Source: Pseudomonas frederiksbergensis
Lineage (GTDB): Bacteria > Pseudomonadota > Gammaproteobacteria > Pseudomonadales > Pseudomonadaceae
DNA: 64,000 nt
NCBI RefSeq assembly: GCF_003732665.1
Contig: NZ_MOBP01000002.1
Location: forward strand, 62,001 to 126,000
Direction of reading: 5' to 3'
This document shows positions 17,150-26,388 of this stretch, in pieces; position 1 is the stretch's first letter, and every line of letters begins with the position of its first letter. Position numbers and translations under genes: made by a program. The notes below the pieces were generated by a model that was not told the DNA's origin, ran no database searches, and saw only the letters and a program-made list of their open reading frames with translations.

Positions 17150-17899
17150 TTAGTAACCGACCCCGCGCACCCCGCCCGACGCCCGTATCGATTCCCCGGT
17201 AATCCAATGCGAGTCCGCGGAGGCCAGGAACACCGCCAGCGGCGCAATGTCTTGCGGCTCGCCAAAGCGGCCCAGCGGCGTGCCCGCAATCAGCTTTTCG
17301 CCAAACTCACCGGCAAAGTTACCGTCCGTGGCCGGCGTATTCGTGTGACCGGGCAGGATCGAGTTGACCCGGACCCCGCGTGGCCCAAGCTCCCTGGCCA
17401 AGGCGAAGGTCAAGGTATCGACCGCGCCTTTGGTGGCCGAATAGACGCTGGAAGCCAGGTACGGATCGGTGCTGAGAATCGAGCTGATGTTGATGATGCT
17501 GGCCGACGGGCCGAACAGTTTGACCGCTTCCCGAACCGCCAGCAGATAGCCGAGCACGTTGAGGTTGAACTGCTGGTGGAACGCCGATTCGGTGAGGTCT
17601 TCGATCACCTGGAACACCGCGACACCGGCGTTGTTCACCAGAATATCCAGCGTTCCATATTCGGTCTTGACGGTATCAAACAAACGAATCACGTCGGCGG
17701 ACTGGCTCATGTCTGCCTGAATGCCCACGGCGTTGCCGCCCTGGGCTTGAATCTGTGCGACCACCGCGTCGGCATCGACTTTGCTCGACGCATAGTTCAC
17801 GACAACGGTCGCGCCGGCCGCGGCCAGTGCCTTGGCGATGCCGGCACCGATACCTTTCGATGCGCCGGTGACCACGGCAATTTTTCCTTTGAGTTTCAT
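17150..17899 (-). CDS. SDR-family oxidoreductase (FabG-like)
   Basis: 249 aa from the ATG at 17899. Classical SDR: TGASKGIGAGIAKAL, NNAGVA, SSILSTDPYLASSVYSATKGAV (Ser, YxxxK), and a C-terminal SHWITGESIRASGG. Close to 3-oxoacyl-ACP reductase-like or glucose-1-dehydrogenase-like enzymes acting on small keto compounds. Divergent from the AraC gene at 18030, which likely activates it. Confidence 0.9.
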   Translation of the reverse strand: MKLKGKIAVVTGASKGIGAGIAKALAAAGATVVVNYASSKVDADAVVAQIQAQGGNAVGIQADMSQSADVIRLFDTVKTEYGTLDILVNNAGVAVFQVIEDLTESAFHQQFNLNVLGYLLAVREAVKLFGPSASIINISSILSTDPYLASSVYSATKGAVDTLTFALARELGPRGVRVNSILPGHTNTPATDGNFAGEFGEKLIAGTPLGRFGEPQDIAPLAVFLASADSHWITGESIRASGGVRGVGY

Positions 17900-18029
17900 G
17901 GGATGACCTTGGTAGATGAGTGAAGTGTGGCCCTCAGTATTCGGGCAACCACCGCTCAAACGGTTGCCGGTTTTTCTCCGATGATTGCCTATTCTTCTCA
18001 CAGTCTTGCGTTGCGCCCAGCACTGCGCC

Positions 18030-18923
18030 ATGTTCAACCCCATGGACGAAGCGATGGATGAACTGCGCAGCATCGTGATGCGCGCGCAAAACAAGTGGAC
18101 GGACACGGGCCTGGCGCGGGTGGCGATGGTGCGCGCCGAGGCCTGTGCGAATCAGGTCTATCAGCCGATGCTGCACCTGGTGCTGCAAGGTTCGAAGAAA
18201 TTGACCATCGGCGATCAGGTGATTGAGTACTCGCCTAACACCTACTTCGTGGTGCCCGTGGACGTGCCCGCCACCGGCGAAATTTATCCGAACGGCCCGG
18301 ACGAGCCTTACCTCGCGATCAGCCTGACCCTGAACCCCTGCGTCATCGCCACGCTGCTGGCTGACGAGGTCAAATCGGCCGAGCAATCGATCGCCAACCG
18401 CTTTAGCCCGGTGATGGCGCCGGTCGAATTGATCGATGCGTGGCTGCGCATGATGCGGCTGATGGATCGCCCCAACGAGGCGGCGGTGCTGGCGCCGATG
18501 ATCGAGCGCGAGATTCTGTTCCGGGTCTTGCAAGGACCGCTCGGGAGCCTGCTGCGGGAAATCGCCCGGCCCGATGGCCGACTGGAACAGGTGCGGCGCG
18601 CTACCCAGTGGATACGCGAGCACTACACCGAGCCCTTTCGTGTGGAACCGCTGGCGGCGATGACAGATATGAGTATCGCGGCGTTCTATCGTCACTTCAA
18701 AGCCATCACCGGCATGACGCCCATCCAATACCAGAAACGCCTGCGCCTGATTCGGGCGCGCTGGTTGCTGTTGTTCGATCCTCGCGACGCCGCGTCCATC
18801 GCCTTCACCGTGGGTTATGAAAGCGCATCGCAATTCAGCCGCGAATATGCACGGCTGTTCGGCATGCCGCCGGTGCGGGATGCGGCCAGGTTCAAGTCAC
18901 CAGTGGCGGCGGCGAGCCCGTAA
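18030..18923 (+). CDS. AraC-family transcriptional regulator (AraC_N type)
   Basis: 297 aa from the ATG at 18030; an in-frame start 15 codons upstream (17985) is possible. The N-terminal cupin-like AraC_N domain contains YQPMLHLVLQGSKKLTIGDQVIEY and YFVVPVDVPATGEI, and the C-terminal double HTH contains MTDMSIAAFYRHFKAITGMTPIQYQKRLRL and VGYESASQFSREYARLFGMPP. This subtype commonly regulates neighbouring oxidoreductase genes, here the divergent SDR. Confidence 0.88.
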   Translation: MFNPMDEAMDELRSIVMRAQNKWTDTGLARVAMVRAEACANQVYQPMLHLVLQGSKKLTIGDQVIEYSPNTYFVVPVDVPATGEIYPNGPDEPYLAISLTLNPCVIATLLADEVKSAEQSIANRFSPVMAPVELIDAWLRMMRLMDRPNEAAVLAPMIEREILFRVLQGPLGSLLREIARPDGRLEQVRRATQWIREHYTEPFRVEPLAAMTDMSIAAFYRHFKAITGMTPIQYQKRLRLIRARWLLLFDPRDAASIAFTVGYESASQFSREYARLFGMPPVRDAARFKSPVAAASP

Positions 18924-18931
18924 ACCTGCGG

Positions 18932-18966
18932 CAAAAAAAAGCCCCGCGACCCAATGGGCGCGGGGC
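18932..18966 (-). terminator. Rho-independent terminator
   Basis: Leftward reading: GCCCCGCG (from 18966) - loop - CGCGGGGC, followed by eight T (the A-run at 18933-18940). Terminates the lipoprotein gene at 19022; the stem may also serve the convergent AraC gene. Confidence 0.85.
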
Positions 18967-19021
18967 AAAGAATTGGTTGGTTGCGGCCAACCAAAGGAGC
19001 ATCGTTAAAAACGCTGAGCGG

Positions 19022-19360
19022 TTACAGGCATTCCTGAGCGGCACGCTCGAAACTGGACGGGATGAAGTTCGACGCGAGCAGGTGGCGCTCATACAGAAAC
19101 ACTTTGCCGCCGCCGTTCGGGGCTTTGTAGGCTTCCAGTACGTTGTCCGCCGAAACCTTGCTCGGCACCACGATCCGGTAGCTGCGCTGGGTTTGCGAAA
19201 CCGTCGGGGCCAGGGCACTGCCCTGAAGCTTGGGCACGACGCAATCGGCGTACTGGGCCGGGGTCTTGTGGGTTTGCAGGGTCAGCGTCGGGTCATTAGG
19301 CGCGGAGGCGCAACCGGCTAGCAGCAACGGCACAACGGCCAGTCGGATCAATGTCTTCAT
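19022..19360 (-). CDS. Lipoprotein of unknown function
   Basis: 112 aa from the ATG at 19360. MKTLIRLAVVPLLLAGC ends in a lipobox (LAGC), lipidated Cys17. The mature part has TPAQYADCVVPKLQ, a pattern seen in small pseudomonad lipoproteins, and a C-terminal FERAAQEC pairing the second cysteine. No known function. Own terminator just downstream. Confidence 0.82.
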   Translation of the reverse strand: MKTLIRLAVVPLLLAGCASAPNDPTLTLQTHKTPAQYADCVVPKLQGSALAPTVSQTQRSYRIVVPSKVSADNVLEAYKAPNGGGKVFLYERHLLASNFIPSSFERAAQECL

Positions 19361-19550
19361 CGCACAAGTTCCAGGGCAACGTTTTCGATGGAGGCGATTC
19401 TCGACGTTTACCCGACGAAGTAGAACTTGCGTTTGGTGATGGTCACTATTGCTTGAACCGATAGTTGCGCCTGTTTGATCCGCAGGCACGCCCGAGCCCA
19501 CCGCACAGGCGGCATGACGTGTGCGCCATCGGACTTTTTCGTCGGGAACG

Positions 19551-19598
19551 AAAAAGGGGACAGGTCCATTTTGTGAAAAATAGTTCTGTCCCCTTTTT
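19551..19598. repeat. Perfect 13-bp inverted repeat, possible tRNA terminator
   Basis: AAAAAGGGGACAG (19551-19563) and CTGTCCCCTTTTT (19586-19598) are perfect inverses around a 22-nt loop. It begins eight bases past the tRNA-Gln 3' end and, read leftward, ends in a T-run, so it can terminate the tRNA transcript. The GGGGACAG-type motif is widespread in pseudomonads as a REP-like dispersed sequence. Confidence 0.8.
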
Positions 19599-19605
19599 GG
19601 GAATA

Positions 19606-19680
19606 TGGCAGGGGCGGCTGGATTTGAACCAACGCATGGCAGGATCAAAACCTGCTGCCTTACCGCTTGGCGACGCCCCT
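19606..19680 (-). tRNA. tRNA-Gln (anticodon UUG)
   Basis: 75 nt with encoded CCA. Acceptor arms AGGGGCG / CGCCCCT pair perfectly. Anticodon stem GCAGG/CCTGC encloses the 7-nt loop TTTTGAT, with TTG at positions 34-36. The T-arm has GTTGG-TTCAAAT-CCAGC. All canonical elements are present. Confidence 0.97.
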
Positions 19681-19769
19681 GCAAGAGCGGGCGGAAATTT
19701 ATCAACTTTCGCTCGCTCTGGGAAGCCCCCAATGCAAGTTAAATGTGTTTTAAAACAGCCACTTGTCCG

Positions 19770-20882
19770 TTACACCAACGGTTGATGACTGGTAACGCAG
19801 TGAATACCGCCTCCTCCGGCGCTGATGGCGTCGATATTGAGCTGCACCACCTCACGCTCCGGGTAGAGCCGGGACAGCAGCGTAAAGGCCTTGGCATCGG
19901 CGACCGCATCGCCAAACTCCGGCGCAATGATCGCCCCGTTGATCACGAAATAGTTGATGTAGCCCGCGGCAAAATCCGGGTTTTTGCGGTTGAATTTGCT
20001 CCGGCGCGGCTGCAGCGGCGGCGACACAGTGTGCACCTGTAGCTTGCGGCCATCGGCGTCCGTGGCGTTCTTGAGAATCTCCAGATGAGCGCGGGTGACC
20101 TTGTAGTCGAATGACTCGGGGTCGTTGTCGAGATTGGCGATCACCACGCCTGGCTTGGCGAAACGCGCATAGAAATCCACGTGGGCATCGGTGATGTCCT
20201 TGCCCTTGATGCCCGGCAGCCAGATGATTTTGCGCAGGCCCAGTCGGGCCTTCAATTCTTCCTCGACCTCGGCCTTGCTCCAGTCGGGGTTGCGGTTGGC
20301 ATTGATCCAACTGCTTTCGGTCATGATCCCGGTGCCGTGGCCATCCACTTCAATCGCCCCGCCCTCGCCCACCAATTCGCTGCGCAGGTGATCGGCCTTG
20401 GCACCGCGCGCGACCAAGGCAGCCAGTTTCGCATCCTTGCCGTGCCGCTGTTTGTTGCCCCAGCCATTGAAGTTGAAGTCCACGGCGCCCAGCCCACCCT
20501 GCCCGTCGACCACAAAATTGGCGCCGATATCACGCATCCAGATGTCGTCGAGTTCGGTGGTGACGTAAGTGATGTTGCCCGTGCCGCAGTGTTGCTCGGC
20601 CAGTTGCCGCTCGCGCTGGCGACAGAACACGGTCACCGGCTCATAGCGGGCGATCGCCCGGGCGACCCGGCCAAGGGCCGCTTGCACGTCGGCGGTGAAA
20701 TCCTCCCAGATTGCCTCCTGCGCACCGAATGCGATGAAGGCCCGCTGGTGTTTGTCGCCCTCATCCGGCATGTGCCAACCCTGAGCGGCAGCCACTTGCA
20801 CGGGCGTCAAACCCAAGGACGCCGCGATGCCTGCACCGGCGACCACCGATACCTGTTTGATGAATTCCCGACGCGTCGACAT
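19770..20882 (-). CDS. Tat-exported agmatine deiminase family protein
   Basis: 370 aa from the ATG at 20882. The N-terminus STRREFIKQ followed by a hydrophobic stretch and AAAQG is a strong twin-arginine signal, predicting export of the folded enzyme to the periplasm. The body is an agmatine deiminase (peptidyl-arginine deiminase-like fold): WMRDIGANFVVD, GEGGAIEVDG, the ITDAHVDF motif with catalytic His/Asp, and C362 in GGGGIHCVTS as nucleophile. Expected reaction: agmatine + H2O to N-carbamoylputrescine + NH3. It is the distal gene of the run after aguA, aguB and a PotF-like gene, 14 bp after the latter. A second, signal-less deiminase (AguA) lies in the same cluster. Confidence 0.88.
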   Translation of the reverse strand: MSTRREFIKQVSVVAGAGIAASLGLTPVQVAAAQGWHMPDEGDKHQRAFIAFGAQEAIWEDFTADVQAALGRVARAIARYEPVTVFCRQRERQLAEQHCGTGNITYVTTELDDIWMRDIGANFVVDGQGGLGAVDFNFNGWGNKQRHGKDAKLAALVARGAKADHLRSELVGEGGAIEVDGHGTGIMTESSWINANRNPDWSKAEVEEELKARLGLRKIIWLPGIKGKDITDAHVDFYARFAKPGVVIANLDNDPESFDYKVTRAHLEILKNATDADGRKLQVHTVSPPLQPRRSKFNRKNPDFAAGYINYFVINGAIIAPEFGDAVADAKAFTLLSRLYPEREVVQLNIDAISAGGGGIHCVTSHQPLV

Positions 20883-20896
20883 GTAGGGTTCCCTGA

Positions 20897-21994
20897 TCAT
20901 TTCGCAGTGGCTGTCTTGAATTTGGTCCAGGTACGCATGCGCGCTCGCATGTCTGCCTGGGGAATGTCCTTGCCCGGAATCAGCCGTGCATAGGTCGCCT
21001 CATCGAGGTAGATATCCGGGTTATTGCGCATCGCCGCATCGACGCTCGGACGGGCCTTGGCATTGGAAGTCGGGTAGCCGGTGAAGTTACTGATGGCCGC
21101 CATGTTCTCCGGGCGCATGACGAAGTTGATGAACGCGTAGGCATATTCCGGATGCTTGGCATCGACCGGAATGGCCATGGTGTCCATCCACACCGTGGTG
21201 CCCTCGCGGGGGATGCGGTACTGGAACGAGGTGCGCTTGCCGGCGCTGTCCGAGGTCCGTTGCGCCTGGGTCATGTCGCCGCTGTAGCCGAGGGACAGGC
21301 ACAGGTTGCCGTTGACCAGATCGGTGACCGGTTGCGACTGAAACTTGCGAATGTACGGTCGCAGTTTCATCAGCAAATCACTGGCCGCCGCCAGGTCTTC
21401 AGGCTTGGCGCTGCGCGGCTCGCGACCGAGGTAGTTGAGCACCACCGCCAGCACTTCGTCCGGGGAGTCGATCATCGAGATCCCGCAATCGGCGAATTTG
21501 GCCGCCAGTTCCGGTTTGAACAACATATCCAGGCTATTGACCGGTGCATCCAGCAGGCGCTGCTTGATCTGTTCGGCGTTGTAGGTCAGGCCGATGGTGC
21601 CCCAGGTGTAGGGCACGGTGGCTTTCCTGGAAAATTCGTACTGGGATCGCAGCTTCTGCAAACCGGGCTCGATGTCATCCACAGCAGTGAGTTTGGCTTG
21701 ATCCAGCGGCATCAGGCTGTGGGCGCGCATCAAGCGCTCCGACACGGTGTCCCCGGGAAAGATCAGGTCATAACCACTGCCGCCGGCGAGCATTTTCGCT
21801 TCCAGGGTTTCGCTGCCATCCATGACGTCGTAGATCACCTTGATCCCGGTTTCGGCGGTGAATGTGCTCAAGGTGTCTTCAGCAAAATAATCGGCCCAGT
21901 TGTACAGCCGCAGGGTCTTCTCCTCGGCGTGCAGCGAAGGCGCGGCACACGCCAGGGTCAGAGTCGCGAGCAACAGTTGGTTGGCAATACCCAT
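20897..21994 (-). CDS. PotF-like polyamine substrate-binding protein of the agmatine cluster
   Basis: 365 aa from the ATG at 21994; the start follows the aguB stop by two bases (TGATCATG). Signal peptide ends at SLHAEE. Motifs LRLYNWADYFAEDTLSTF, GYDLIFPGDTVSERLM, YTWGTIGLTYNAEQI and TTVWMDTMAIPV are those of PotF/SpuD proteins. Likely captures agmatine, putrescine or N-carbamoylputrescine in the periplasm. No permease or ATPase genes are adjacent, so it may feed a transporter encoded elsewhere. Confidence 0.9.
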   Translation of the reverse strand: MGIANQLLLATLTLACAAPSLHAEEKTLRLYNWADYFAEDTLSTFTAETGIKVIYDVMDGSETLEAKMLAGGSGYDLIFPGDTVSERLMRAHSLMPLDQAKLTAVDDIEPGLQKLRSQYEFSRKATVPYTWGTIGLTYNAEQIKQRLLDAPVNSLDMLFKPELAAKFADCGISMIDSPDEVLAVVLNYLGREPRSAKPEDLAAASDLLMKLRPYIRKFQSQPVTDLVNGNLCLSLGYSGDMTQAQRTSDSAGKRTSFQYRIPREGTTVWMDTMAIPVDAKHPEYAYAFINFVMRPENMAAISNFTGYPTSNAKARPSVDAAMRNNPDIYLDEATYARLIPGKDIPQADMRARMRTWTKFKTATAK

Positions 21995-21996
21995 GA

Positions 21997-22905
21997 TCAA
22001 ACCCCTTGAGTGGCCCAGCGTGAATGGAGGTGACGGCCGTCCTGGCTCAGCAGCGCGCCGTACATGTCCGGGCGACGGTCGCGGTAGATGCCCCAGCTCA
22101 GGCGCTCTTCACGCATCGCCGCCAGGTCCAGGCTGTGCACCAGGACGACGGTGCTGTCGCGGTCGGCCTCAGCGAGCAATTTTCCCTTGTGGTTGCAGAT
22201 GAACGAGGAACCGTAGAAACCCATTTGCAGGCTCGGGTCAGTGGTCGCCACTTCGCGCCCGACGCGATTGGCCGCCACCACCGGCAAAATGTTCGCTGCT
22301 GAATGGCCGCGCATGGTCATCTGCCAGTGATCCCGGGAATCGAGGGTCGCGCAGCCCGGCTCGGAGCCGATAGCCGTGGGAAACAGCAAGACTTCGGCGC
22401 CCATCAACGCCAAACAACGGGCGGTCTCGGGGAACCACTGGTCCCAGCAAATACCCACGCCGAGGCGCCCGAACGCGGTGTCCCAGACCCGGAAACCCGT
22501 ATCGCCGGGGCTGAAATATTCTTTCTCCTGATAGCCGATGGCGTTGGGGATGTGGGTCTTGCGATACACCCCCGACAAGCGCCCGTCGGCGTCGGCCACG
22601 CTCAAGGAATTGAAGTACGCATTGCCGGCCTTCTCGAACCAGCTAAGGGGCAGCACCACCCCCAATTCCTTGGCCAACGCAGCGAAGCGTTTGAGCACCT
22701 GGCTGTCGCGATATTCTTCGGCGAGCGCCAAGTGTTTGTGGCTTTGCTCGATGCAGAAATACGGCGTGGCAAACAGCTCTTGCAGCAGGATCACTTGCGC
22801 ACCTTTGGCTGCCGCCTCGCGTACCAATTGCTCGGCCAGATCGAGGTTATTCGGCAAGTCCCAGGTGCACGGCATCTGGGTGGTGGCAATCGTTAACAGG
22901 GTCAT
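21997..22905 (-). CDS. aguB: N-carbamoylputrescine amidase AguB
   Basis: 302 aa from the ATG at 22905, four bases after the aguA stop. Nitrilase-superfamily catalytic triad is visible: E43 (LLQELFATPYF), K116 (GVYRKTHIP) and C153 (GICWDQWFPE). The sequence from QELF to IGSEP strongly resembles AguB. Hydrolyses N-carbamoylputrescine to putrescine, CO2 and NH3 in the cytosol, the second step of agmatine catabolism. Genes aguA-aguB-potF-like are nearly contiguous, so they form one operon. Confidence 0.95.
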   Translation of the reverse strand: MTLLTIATTQMPCTWDLPNNLDLAEQLVREAAAKGAQVILLQELFATPYFCIEQSHKHLALAEEYRDSQVLKRFAALAKELGVVLPLSWFEKAGNAYFNSLSVADADGRLSGVYRKTHIPNAIGYQEKEYFSPGDTGFRVWDTAFGRLGVGICWDQWFPETARCLALMGAEVLLFPTAIGSEPGCATLDSRDHWQMTMRGHSAANILPVVAANRVGREVATTDPSLQMGFYGSSFICNHKGKLLAEADRDSTVVLVHSLDLAAMREERLSWGIYRDRRPDMYGALLSQDGRHLHSRWATQGV

Positions 22906-22909
22906 GGCC

Positions 22910-23953
22910 TCAACCCTCCACTGGCCAGGCCGGCTGTTGCTGGGTGATGCAATGCACCCCGCCGCCGCCATGGGCCAAATGGTTGATCCGCACCGGCACC
23001 ACCTCGCGCCCAGGGAAGGCTTGAGCCAGCACCTCGGCCGCCGCGTGGTCGGCGTCGATGCCATAGGCCGGCATGATGATCGCGCCGTTGGCGATGTAGA
23101 AGTTGGTGTAGGAAGCGCAGAACACTTCGGCTTCGGTGTCCACGGCGTCGGTGGCTTCGAACAGTTCGATCAGCTCGAATTTGCGGCCCTGGGCATCGGT
23201 GGCCAGTTCCAGGGCACGCCGATTTTCCCGAGCCACTTCGGCGTACACCGATTGCTTGTCGTGGGTCGCGTCCACCAGCAACACGCCGGGACGGGCGAAG
23301 GCGCAGACGCCATCGACATGGCCATCGGTCATGTCGCCGGTCACGTAGTCCGGATCGCCGGGCAGCCAGATGGTTTTCTTCACCCCAAGCAATCGGCTGA
23401 AAATGTCTTCCATCTCGGCCTTGCTGATGTCCGGGTTGCGATTGGCGTTAAGCAGCACTGACTCGGTAGTGATCAGCGTGCCTTCGCCATCGACGTGAAT
23501 CGCGCCGCCTTCGTTGCTTAGCGGCGTGCCAAAGCACGGCACGCCGAGGTGATTGAGGGCGCGGCGTGCCAGGCTTTCGTCGAGGTCGTGGGCCGATTTG
23601 CCGCCCCAGGCGTTGAACCGCCAACTCACACCCGCCAATCCCTGTTGAGGGTGGCAGACGAAGCTTGGGCCGGAGTCGCGGCACCAACTGTCGTTGACCG
23701 CCAACGGGATCAGCTCGATGTCAGGTCCGCACAGCGCTTTGGCACTGGCGATGGCCGAAGGATCGACGACCATTTTCACCGGTTCGAACCGGGCGATGGC
23801 ATTGGCCACGCCGGCGAAATCCTCTTGCACCTGCGCCAAGGTAACGCGCCAACCGGACTCCCACAGCGCCTGATTGTGTGGCCACACCATCCAGGTCGCG
23901 GCGTGTTTGACCCACTCTGCGGGCATCATCCAACCCTTGTTGTTCTGCTGCAT
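22910..23953 (-). CDS. aguA: Agmatine deiminase AguA
   Basis: 347 aa, the usual AguA length. Motifs: MPAEWVKHAATWMVWPHN at the N-terminus, WCRDSGPSFV, NEGGAIHVDGEGTLITTE, MTDGHVDGVCAFA (catalytic His/Asp) and nucleophile C335 in GGGGVHCITQQQP. Converts agmatine to N-carbamoylputrescine in the cytosol. First gene of the leftward agmatine operon, divergent from a LysR regulator. Pseudomonas aeruginosa controls aguAB with a TetR protein (AguR); here the adjacent regulator is LysR-type. Confidence 0.95.
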   Translation of the reverse strand: MQQNNKGWMMPAEWVKHAATWMVWPHNQALWESGWRVTLAQVQEDFAGVANAIARFEPVKMVVDPSAIASAKALCGPDIELIPLAVNDSWCRDSGPSFVCHPQQGLAGVSWRFNAWGGKSAHDLDESLARRALNHLGVPCFGTPLSNEGGAIHVDGEGTLITTESVLLNANRNPDISKAEMEDIFSRLLGVKKTIWLPGDPDYVTGDMTDGHVDGVCAFARPGVLLVDATHDKQSVYAEVARENRRALELATDAQGRKFELIELFEATDAVDTEAEVFCASYTNFYIANGAIIMPAYGIDADHAAAEVLAQAFPGREVVPVRINHLAHGGGGVHCITQQQPAWPVEG

Positions 23954-24087
23954 GATCAGTACCTTTTAGTTAAGACATTGTGTTCAATGAAAACTGTCTC
24001 GAAAGTCTTGGCCTGAATGCTACGGCGGGTAAAACGGGCAAACAAACGATGGATTTAGTGGAAAACTGATTAGAGGAACTTATCGAT

Positions 24088-24942
24088 ATGCTCAAGCACT
24101 GGCCCCCGCTCAGCACCCTTCGCGGGTTTGAAGCCGCCGCCCGACTGGGCAGTTTTCACAAGGCGGCCGCCGAGCTGAACCTCACTCAATCGGCCATCAG
24201 CCAGCAGATTCGCAGCCTTGAGGCGTACCTTGAGCAACCGTTGTTTTTCCGCAGCGGCCGCAGCGTCGCCCTGACCGATGCCGGGCACGATTTGCTCAGC
24301 ACCACTCAGGCGCTGCTACAACAACTGGCCGTGGGCATTCGGCGTCTCGGGCAATACCAGAAACCCAATCAACTGGTGCTCAACACCACGCCGGCGTTCG
24401 CCCGGCATTGGCTGCTGCCACGTCTGGGGGATTTTCGCCGCCAGCATCCGGAGGTGGATTTGTGGATCTACAGCACCGATGAAGTCCCGGACATGACCAC
24501 CCAGACCATCGACGTCGCAGTGCGCGACGACATCAGTTCCCAGGCCGAATGCAGCTTCAAAGTGCTGCACGCCGACCGCCTCTACCCGGCCTGCCACCCG
24601 AGCCAATTGGCGCTGCCCCAGGCACAACGCACGACCCTGCACGGCGAGCGGGAAATGGACTGGAGTCATTGGGCGGTGGAGGCCGGGATCGATGTCGGTC
24701 AGCAGGATCAAGGGCTGAACTTCTCCGATCCCGGCCTGTTGCTGGACGCGGCGTGTGCCGGGCTTGGAATCGCTCTGGTCAGCGAACTGCTGAGTTGCCA
24801 GGCCCGGGCCAATGGCCTGTTGCAACCCTTGGTGGAGCAAACCATTCGTGGGCCGAACTGGGCGCTGCTGACCCATCGTGACAGTGAAACCAATGCGCGC
24901 AGTTTCAGCGAGTGGCTGCTCAGTCAGTTGGGGGCGATCTGA
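24088..24942 (+). CDS. LysR-family regulator of the agmatine operon (GcvA-like)
   Basis: 284 aa. HTH: PLSTLRGFEAAARLGSFHKAAAELNLTQSAISQQIRSLEAYL, typical of the GcvA branch; effector domain follows. Divergent from aguA with a 134-bp intergenic region, so it is the likely agmatine/putrescine-responsive activator of the operon. It replaces the TetR-type AguR expected from P. aeruginosa. Confidence 0.88.
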   Translation: MLKHWPPLSTLRGFEAAARLGSFHKAAAELNLTQSAISQQIRSLEAYLEQPLFFRSGRSVALTDAGHDLLSTTQALLQQLAVGIRRLGQYQKPNQLVLNTTPAFARHWLLPRLGDFRRQHPEVDLWIYSTDEVPDMTTQTIDVAVRDDISSQAECSFKVLHADRLYPACHPSQLALPQAQRTTLHGEREMDWSHWAVEAGIDVGQQDQGLNFSDPGLLLDAACAGLGIALVSELLSCQARANGLLQPLVEQTIRGPNWALLTHRDSETNARSFSEWLLSQLGAI

Positions 24943-25088
24943 CGGTTTTATTCATGCGCGATCTGGCAACAGTGTTTGTCCGGTTGCCGGCTATTTGAAG
25001 GAAGAACAAACACCTAGCATCGTCTCTACCCGCTGAGCAAAGGGCCTGGCGGGTCAAACAACTCACTTTGAACGAGACGGTGAACATC

Positions 25089-25361
25089 ATGAAACTTTCA
25101 AGCATTGCGCTGTTTTTTGCTCTTGTCGGTGTTGGCGCACACGCCGTTGCCGATGACGCCAACGCCCCTGCCGCCACCAGTCAACCGCCGGTGGAAAGTT
25201 ATGCTTACGGCATGAAACTCGACATTCAGAAAATCATTTCAATCACCGATACCGCTGATCAATGCGGCCCGGTGCCAACCCAAATGACCTATGAAGATTC
25301 CCAGGGCAAGCGCCATGTGATGCAGTACCAAATCATGGGCACCGGCTGTTCGAACGGTTGA
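25089..25361 (+). CDS. DUF2790 family periplasmic protein
   Basis: 90 aa from the ATG at 25089. Signal peptide MKLSSIALFFALVGVGAHAVA. The mature domain VESYAYGMKLDIQKIIS...CGPVPTQMTYEDSQGKRHVMQYQIMGTGC fits DUF2790, a Pseudomonas-enriched family of small periplasmic proteins; two cysteines probably form a disulfide. Members are often induced by copper or other stresses, but function is not established. Stand-alone. Confidence 0.85.
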   Translation: MKLSSIALFFALVGVGAHAVADDANAPAATSQPPVESYAYGMKLDIQKIISITDTADQCGPVPTQMTYEDSQGKRHVMQYQIMGTGCSNG

Positions 25362-25408
25362 TCCCGTGTGGTCAATGGAGGGTCGACACTCCATACCGAC
25401 GGGCATCA

Positions 25409-26341
25409 CTACTGGACTGAACGCACTATTTTTTCATCGGCAGCCAACACGCCTGGAATGTAGCTTTTCAAGAAATCCACCCAGGTCTTTATTTTTGCAT
25501 CGACGAATTTGCGTGAAGGGTAGATGGCAAACAGGTTGAACTCTTCAAGATGATAATCAGGCAATACCCGCACCAGACTCCCCGACTTCAGCCCGCCGAC
25601 GGCTGAAGCAATCGGCTGGATACCAATCCCCATCCCGGTACTGATCGCCACGGCCATGCCATCTGCGGTGTTGATATGGAAGGGCGATTCAGGGATGTTG
25701 ATTGTCTCCACCCCCACCGGCCCTTCAAAGGCCCAATGCTCGACCGGCATCACGGTATTGACCATTCTCAGACAATCATGGGCCCCCAGCGCACTCGGCG
25801 ATTCGGGGGTTCCGCGTTTTTCCAGGTACGCAGGCGACGCGCACAAAATGCTGTAGGTGATGCCGAGCCGCTGGGCGACAAAGCCCGAATCGGGCAGATC
25901 CCGCGCCAGCACAATCGACATGTCATAGCCCTCCTCCAGCAAATCCGGCAGCCGATTGGTCAGGGTCAAATCAAACATCACCGTGGGATGCGTCTCGCGG
26001 TATTTGGCAATGGCATCGATCACGTAATGATTGCCGATGGCGGACATCGCGTGAATCTTCAGCCGGCCCACCGGCATCACCTGGGCAGTGCCCGCCTCCT
26101 CATCCGCCTCCCGCACCTCATCGAGGATTTTCTCGCAACGTTGCAAGTAGCGCGTGCCGGCCTCGGTCAACGCCAGGCGTCGGGTGGTGCGGTTGATCAG
26201 GCGCGTGTGCAGCCGGGCTTCGAGGCTGGAAACGGCTTTGGAAACGTTGGTTGTGGTGGTGTCCAGTAACTCTGCGGCTGCGGTGAAGCTGCCGCTTTGC
26301 GCGACGGCGACGAAGAAACGCATGGTCTGGAAAACGTCCAT
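25409..26341 (-). CDS. LysR-family transcriptional regulator
   Basis: 310 aa from the ATG at 26341 (MDVFQTMRFF). HTH: FVAVAQSGSFTAAAELLDTTTTNVSKAVSSLEARLHTRLINRTTRRLALTEAG, of the CrgA/DmlR-like branch. No divergent partner gene adjoins it: a BIME and the aldo/keto reductase gene (same strand) lie upstream. Target unknown. Confidence 0.88.
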   Translation of the reverse strand: MDVFQTMRFFVAVAQSGSFTAAAELLDTTTTNVSKAVSSLEARLHTRLINRTTRRLALTEAGTRYLQRCEKILDEVREADEEAGTAQVMPVGRLKIHAMSAIGNHYVIDAIAKYRETHPTVMFDLTLTNRLPDLLEEGYDMSIVLARDLPDSGFVAQRLGITYSILCASPAYLEKRGTPESPSALGAHDCLRMVNTVMPVEHWAFEGPVGVETINIPESPFHINTADGMAVAISTGMGIGIQPIASAVGGLKSGSLVRVLPDYHLEEFNLFAIYPSRKFVDAKIKTWVDFLKSYIPGVLAADEKIVRSVQ

Positions 26342-26388
26342 CAATGGCACCTCAGAGGCTACGAATAAAAATCGTCACCGTATTAAAT

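Noticed and set aside
19551..19680. Integration (att) site at the tRNA-Gln 3' end
   Set aside because: No integrase, no second copy of the tRNA 3' end nearby, and flanking genes look chromosomal.
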